NCBI GenBank assembly: GCA_004558535.1
Contig: SFCP01000022.1
Span: 1-17,603, forward strand
Length of the DNA stretch: 17,603 nucleotides
Direction of reading: 5' to 3'
Origin: Bacteroidales bacterium
GTDB taxonomy: Bacteria; Bacteroidota; Bacteroidia; Bacteroidales; Bacteroidaceae
Shown: in pieces, positions 15,300 to 17,603 of the stretch
Numbering within the stretch: the first letter of the stretch is position 1
Layout: every line of letters begins with the position of its first letter
Notes under the pieces: model-generated
Seen by the model: only the letters and a program-made list of their open reading frames with translations
What the model was told of the DNA's origin: nothing
The model's database searches: none
Program-made: the position numbers and the translations under genes

Positions 15300-15752
15300 A
15301 TGAGAGTCGTTCTGCAACGCGTCCGCCACGCTTCGGTAAAAATTGGCGGCCGGCTAAAATCGGAAATCGGCCCCGGACTGCTGATTTTGCTGGGCATAGA
15401 GGAAGCCGATGGGCCGGATGACGTGAACTGGCTGGTCAAGAAGTGCGCCGCCATGCGTATCTTCGACGACGAAGCAGGCGTCATGAACCGCAGCGTCCTC
15501 GATATAGAAGGTAACGCCTTGGTTGTGAGCCAGTTTACACTAATGGCGTCGACCAAAAAAGGAAACAGGCCGAGCTACATCCGTGCTGCAGGCCACGCCA
15601 CCGCCATTCCACTCTACGAAGCCTTCTGCCGGGAACTCTCCGCAGCACTGGGCCGCCCCGTAGGTACGGGCGAGTTTGGTGCCGACATGCAGGTAGAGCT
15701 GCTCAACGACGGCCCGGTGACCATCTGTATGGACAGCAAGAACCGCGAATAG
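15300..15752 (+). CDS. dtd: D-aminoacyl-tRNA deacylase
   Basis: Dtd hydrolyses D-amino acids (and mischarged glycine) from tRNA, keeping D-residues out of proteins. The 150-residue product has the expected length and both active-site signatures: SQFTLMAST (77-85) and the Gly-cisPro motif NDGPVT (136-141). The canonical N-terminus MRVVLQRV fixes the start at ATG 15300. A TTG at 15282 in frame would add six residues not seen in the family. AAGGAA directly before the ATG resembles a Shine-Dalgarno, though Bacteroidota rarely depend on one. It lies 20 bp after uvrC and 51 bp before the MazG-type gene, so it is probably part of one transcript. Confidence 0.96.
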   Translation: MRVVLQRVRHASVKIGGRLKSEIGPGLLILLGIEEADGPDDVNWLVKKCAAMRIFDDEAGVMNRSVLDIEGNALVVSQFTLMASTKKGNRPSYIRAAGHATAIPLYEAFCRELSAALGRPVGTGEFGADMQVELLNDGPVTICMDSKNRE

Positions 15753-15803
15753 GCCGACCGCGCACCCTGTGCCCCACCCCAACCCCCAAAAACCCTTGCA
15801 AAC

Positions 15804-16157
15804 ATGACTATCGCAGCAGCACAAGCCGCCGTCGACGAGTGGATCAAAACCATCGGCGTGCGCTATTTCAACGAATTGACCAACATGGCCTGCCTGACCG
15901 AGGAAGTGGGCGAATTGGCCCGCGTCATGGCCCGCAAGTACGGCGAACAGTCCTTCAAAGCGGGCGAGAACACCGACCCCTCCGAAGAAATGGCCGACGT
16001 CCTGTGGGTGCTGATTTGCTTGGCCAACCAAACGGGCGTCGATCTGACGGAAGCATTCCGGAAAAGCTTGGAGAAAAAGACCCGCAGAGACGCCACGAGA
16101 CACCGCGAAAACACCAAACTGCATCAACCGGCCGCCGCCACCGGAAAAAACGGCTGA
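15804..16157 (+). CDS. MazG-type nucleotide pyrophosphohydrolase
   Basis: The 117-residue product is a small all-alpha NTP pyrophosphatase of the MazG-like superfamily, which cleaves NTPs or dNTPs to the monophosphate and removes aberrant nucleotides. Metal-binding acids are in EEVGE (33-37) and EEMAD (61-65), the ExxE...ExxD pattern of the fold, followed by VLWVLICLANQTGVD. The KKTRRDATRHRENTKLH stretch (91-107) matches the conserved KxxxRDxxRH-like tail. It is a single-domain form, half the size of E. coli MazG. The start at 15804 gives a compact N-terminus without extension. It sits between dtd and deoC, a context I associate with Bacteroidales, and fits nucleotide housecleaning; the preferred nucleotide is unknown. 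Confidence 0.92.
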   Translation: MTIAAAQAAVDEWIKTIGVRYFNELTNMACLTEEVGELARVMARKYGEQSFKAGENTDPSEEMADVLWVLICLANQTGVDLTEAFRKSLEKKTRRDATRHRENTKLHQPAAATGKNG

Positions 16158-16337
16158 AAAGGCCTAAAAAAGTCCTTAGAAAGGAGACAGGCCACCCTTG
16201 CAGCCCGAGGAAGGCAGGCGATGCGACAATTCCGGCAGGACCCGTGGCCTCCCAAAGACCCCATTAGCCCCACTCTGCGCCCGCTGAAAATTCCGCAGAA
16301 GTACTGAAAGAAAACTATCAAATACCCAAGAATAACT

Positions 16338-17270
16338 ATGAGCGAACATTGCCATTGCCATCACCACGAAGGCACCGAAAATCACCCCGAGGACCGCTTC
16401 CAGGAAGCCTTCGGTAAGTTTGAAATGCACCTGCACGACGAGGATGTACACGCTGCCGTGAAGCGCCTGGTCGACGAGAAGAAATCCACCTACGACACGC
16501 CCGAGGCCCGGCTCGATCTGCTTGCCGCCGTAGAACTTACGACGCTGAAAGTGACGGATTCGCAGGAAAGTGTACTGCGTTTTACGGAAAAAGTCAACGC
16601 TTTCGCCGACGCACATCCCGACCTGCCGCACCTGGCTACCATCTGCGTTTATCCGAACTTTGCCAAGATTGTCTCGGAAAGCCTGGAGGTGGAGGGTGTC
16701 GAGGTAGCCTGCGTCAGCGGCGGCTTCCCCTCGTCGCAGACGTTCCTGGAAATCAAGACCACCGAGACGGCGCTGGCCGTTCACGACGGCGCTACGGAAA
16801 TCGACATGGTGCTGAACGTAGGCGCCTTCCTGAGCGGTGACTACGAGACCTGTGCCGATGAAATCGCCGAGCTGAAAGCCATCTGCGGCGAGCGGCCGCT
16901 GAAAGTCATCCTCGAAACGGGCGCACTGCAAACGGCCGAAAACATCAAGCGTGCCTCGGTGCTGAGCATCTTTGCCGGTGCGGATTTCATCAAGACCTCG
17001 ACGGGCAAAATCGAACCCGCCGCCACGCCCGAGGCAGCCCTCGTCATGTGCCAGACCATCGCCGAATACTACCGCCTGACGGGCACAAAGATTGGTTTCA
17101 AGGCGGCCGGAGGCATCTCTACCGTGGACGACGCACTGACCTACTACACCATCGTGAACGAGGTACTGGGCCGCGAATGGATTGACGAGGGCCTCTTCCG
17201 CATCGGCACAAGCCGTTTGGCCAACCTGCTGGTGCAGGAGATTACGGGAAACTCGGAGAAACCTTTCTAA
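16338..17270 (+). CDS. deoC: Deoxyribose-phosphate aldolase
   Basis: DeoC cleaves 2-deoxyribose-5-phosphate to glyceraldehyde-3-phosphate and acetaldehyde during deoxynucleoside breakdown. The 310-residue product belongs to the long Bacteroidota-type class I aldolases. The active site is clear: EIDMVLNVG (154-162) with Asp156, ADFIKTSTGK (215-224) with the Schiff-base Lys219, and GFKAAGG (253-259) with Lys255. PNFA and GFPSSQT elements also match. The N-terminus is odd: MSEHCHCHHHEG has five His and two Cys in twelve residues, which could bind metal or be non-structured. The next in-frame ATG is at residue 30, so a later start is possible but would cut into the aligned helix. It is the last gene of the block, 180 bp after the MazG gene with no gene between, and is followed by a terminator. 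Confidence 0.96.
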   Translation: MSEHCHCHHHEGTENHPEDRFQEAFGKFEMHLHDEDVHAAVKRLVDEKKSTYDTPEARLDLLAAVELTTLKVTDSQESVLRFTEKVNAFADAHPDLPHLATICVYPNFAKIVSESLEVEGVEVACVSGGFPSSQTFLEIKTTETALAVHDGATEIDMVLNVGAFLSGDYETCADEIAELKAICGERPLKVILETGALQTAENIKRASVLSIFAGADFIKTSTGKIEPAATPEAALVMCQTIAEYYRLTGTKIGFKAAGGISTVDDALTYYTIVNEVLGREWIDEGLFRIGTSRLANLLVQEITGNSEKPF

Positions 17271-17312
17271 AGTACTGTTCCCGAAAGACATACATCGCGA
17301 AAAATCACACTG

Positions 17313-17352
17313 AAGCAGCCGGAGGCAAAGACCTTGCGGCTGCTTTGTTTTG
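17313..17352 (+). terminator. Terminator downstream of deoC
   Basis: AAGCAGCCG (17313-17321) and CGGCTGCTT (17337-17345) form a perfect 9-bp stem around a 15-base loop, followed by a modest T-rich tail (TGTTTTG). It lies 43 bp after the deoC stop and most likely ends the mnmG-to-deoC transcript. Confidence 0.75.
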
Positions 17353-17383
17353 CCATAGTGCTGATTTGGCGAAAACGAAGTAG

Positions 17384-17446
17384 ACTTAGAATAAACTACA
17401 TGGCACTTCGAGAAAAATACAAAGCACTTCGAGAAAAATACAAAGC
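17384..17446. repeat. Tandem array of 21-bp intergenic repeats, cluster 2
   Basis: Three units of exactly 21 bp start at 17384, 17405 and 17426. The second and third are identical, and a partial fourth starts at 17447. They share the TACAARGCACTT core of cluster 1 at 12650-12739. An inverted half-unit, CTAAGTGCCC, closes the array at 17467-17476, mirroring the inverted half-unit that opens cluster 1. Together with the terminators this fills most of the 333-bp gene-free right end. Confidence 0.8.
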
Positions 17447-17476
17447 ACTGGGCTTTATCACCCCTACTAAGTGCCC

Positions 17477-17510
17477 AAAAAAGGGAGAAAGACGCTTGGC
17501 TCTCTCTCCC
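17477..17510 (-). terminator. Minus-strand intrinsic terminator near the right edge
   Basis: Read leftward, GGGAGAGAGA and TCTTTCTCCC form a 10-position stem with one mismatch around an eight-base loop, and six T follow (17482-17477). This is a good rho-independent terminator for a gene beyond the right edge that runs toward deoC. Confidence 0.7.
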
Positions 17511-17518
17511 ATTCTATG

Positions 17519-17544
17519 GTCAGCGATATAGGAAATCGGCTGAC
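17519..17544. other. Hairpin near the right edge
   Basis: GTCAGC-GAT and ATC-G-GCTGAC pair over 9 bp with one bulged base and an 7-base loop. It lies between the minus-strand terminator and the right end and may belong to the 3' untranslated region of the converging gene. Confidence 0.4.
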
Positions 17545-17559
17545 TAAACCTACTTATTG

Positions 17560-17603
17560 TCAATAATTTCTATCGACTACGTAAGCCAGGAAAGCCTGCA
17601 GGC
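17560..17603 (-). CDS. Possible C-terminal tail of a converging gene (partial)
   Basis: Of the three minus-strand frames at the edge, one stays open for 13 codons ending LQAFLAYVVDRNY before TGA at 17562-17560. The others stop within 8-10 codons. The downstream hairpin and terminator make a gene ending here plausible, but 13 residues cannot identify it. Confidence 0.2.
   Translation of the reverse strand, partial: LQAFLAYVVDRNY

Noticed and set aside
16158..16337. Gene between the MazG-type gene and deoC
   Set aside because: Only a 65-codon Cys/Arg-rich minus-strand frame covers it, with no promoter or family resemblance. The gap shows no clear terminator or repeat.
16176..17291. 371-codon minus-strand open frame opposite deoC
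   Set aside because: deoC has its full active site on the other strand; the antisense frame has no motifs or promoter.
17334..17531. 65-codon plus-strand frame across the right-end repeats
   Set aside because: It begins inside the deoC terminator and runs through the repeats and a minus-strand terminator. It is kept only as an open question in the repeat findings.

Overview
The window reads as a chromosomal segment of a fairly GC-rich member of the Bacteroidales (Bacteroidota), possibly Prevotellaceae or a near relative. Three things support this. Bacteroidota-type -7 boxes (TAnnTTTG) precede several genes, and most genes lack a clear Shine-Dalgarno sequence. Several families are typical of the phylum: DUF2851, a PorT-like beta-barrel, and a DEAD-box helicase with a DbpA-type C-terminus. 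The block mnmG-apt-uvrC-dtd-MazG-deoC is also an order I associate with Bacteroidales. No rRNA, tRNA, CRISPR array, insertion sequence or phage gene was seen, and gene content is mostly housekeeping.

Layout. (1) 1-4457, plus strand: a promoter, then purD, a polytopic membrane protein of unknown function, a YqaA/DedA-type membrane protein, a ZnuA-like metal-binding lipoprotein and a ZnuC-like ATPase. The genes are tightly spaced or overlapping and end at an intrinsic terminator. No permease gene for the ABC system is present. (2) 4303-4434, minus strand: a promoter/terminator pair with no gene between them, a candidate ~95-nt small RNA. (3) 4591-7440, minus strand: a DEAD-box RNA helicase with a ~230-nt leader, then a small outer-membrane beta-barrel gene and a strong hairpin terminator. 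(4) 7637-10608, plus strand: a DUF2851 protein, an acyl-CoA thioesterase-like hotdog protein and dprA. (5) 10707-17352, plus strand: mnmG, apt, uvrC, dtd, a MazG-type pyrophosphohydrolase and deoC, covering tRNA modification, purine salvage, DNA repair, D-aminoacyl-tRNA proofreading, nucleotide housecleaning and deoxyribose-phosphate breakdown. A terminator follows deoC. At the right edge, a minus-strand terminator implies a converging gene beyond the window.

The non-coding DNA is the most unusual part. The mnmG-apt gap holds a near-perfect ParB-binding parS palindrome next to a tandem array of 21-bp degenerate repeats. A second array of the same family lies after deoC. The helicase leader is bracketed by a 9-bp inverted repeat that could close over the region just before its TTG start. 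Within dprA, a ~110-bp patch covering the conserved SGLAYGVD core has much lower GC and different codon use from its flanks. I found no convincing new multi-gene system. The repeat family with parS, the candidate small RNA and the helicase leader are the best candidates for something undescribed.
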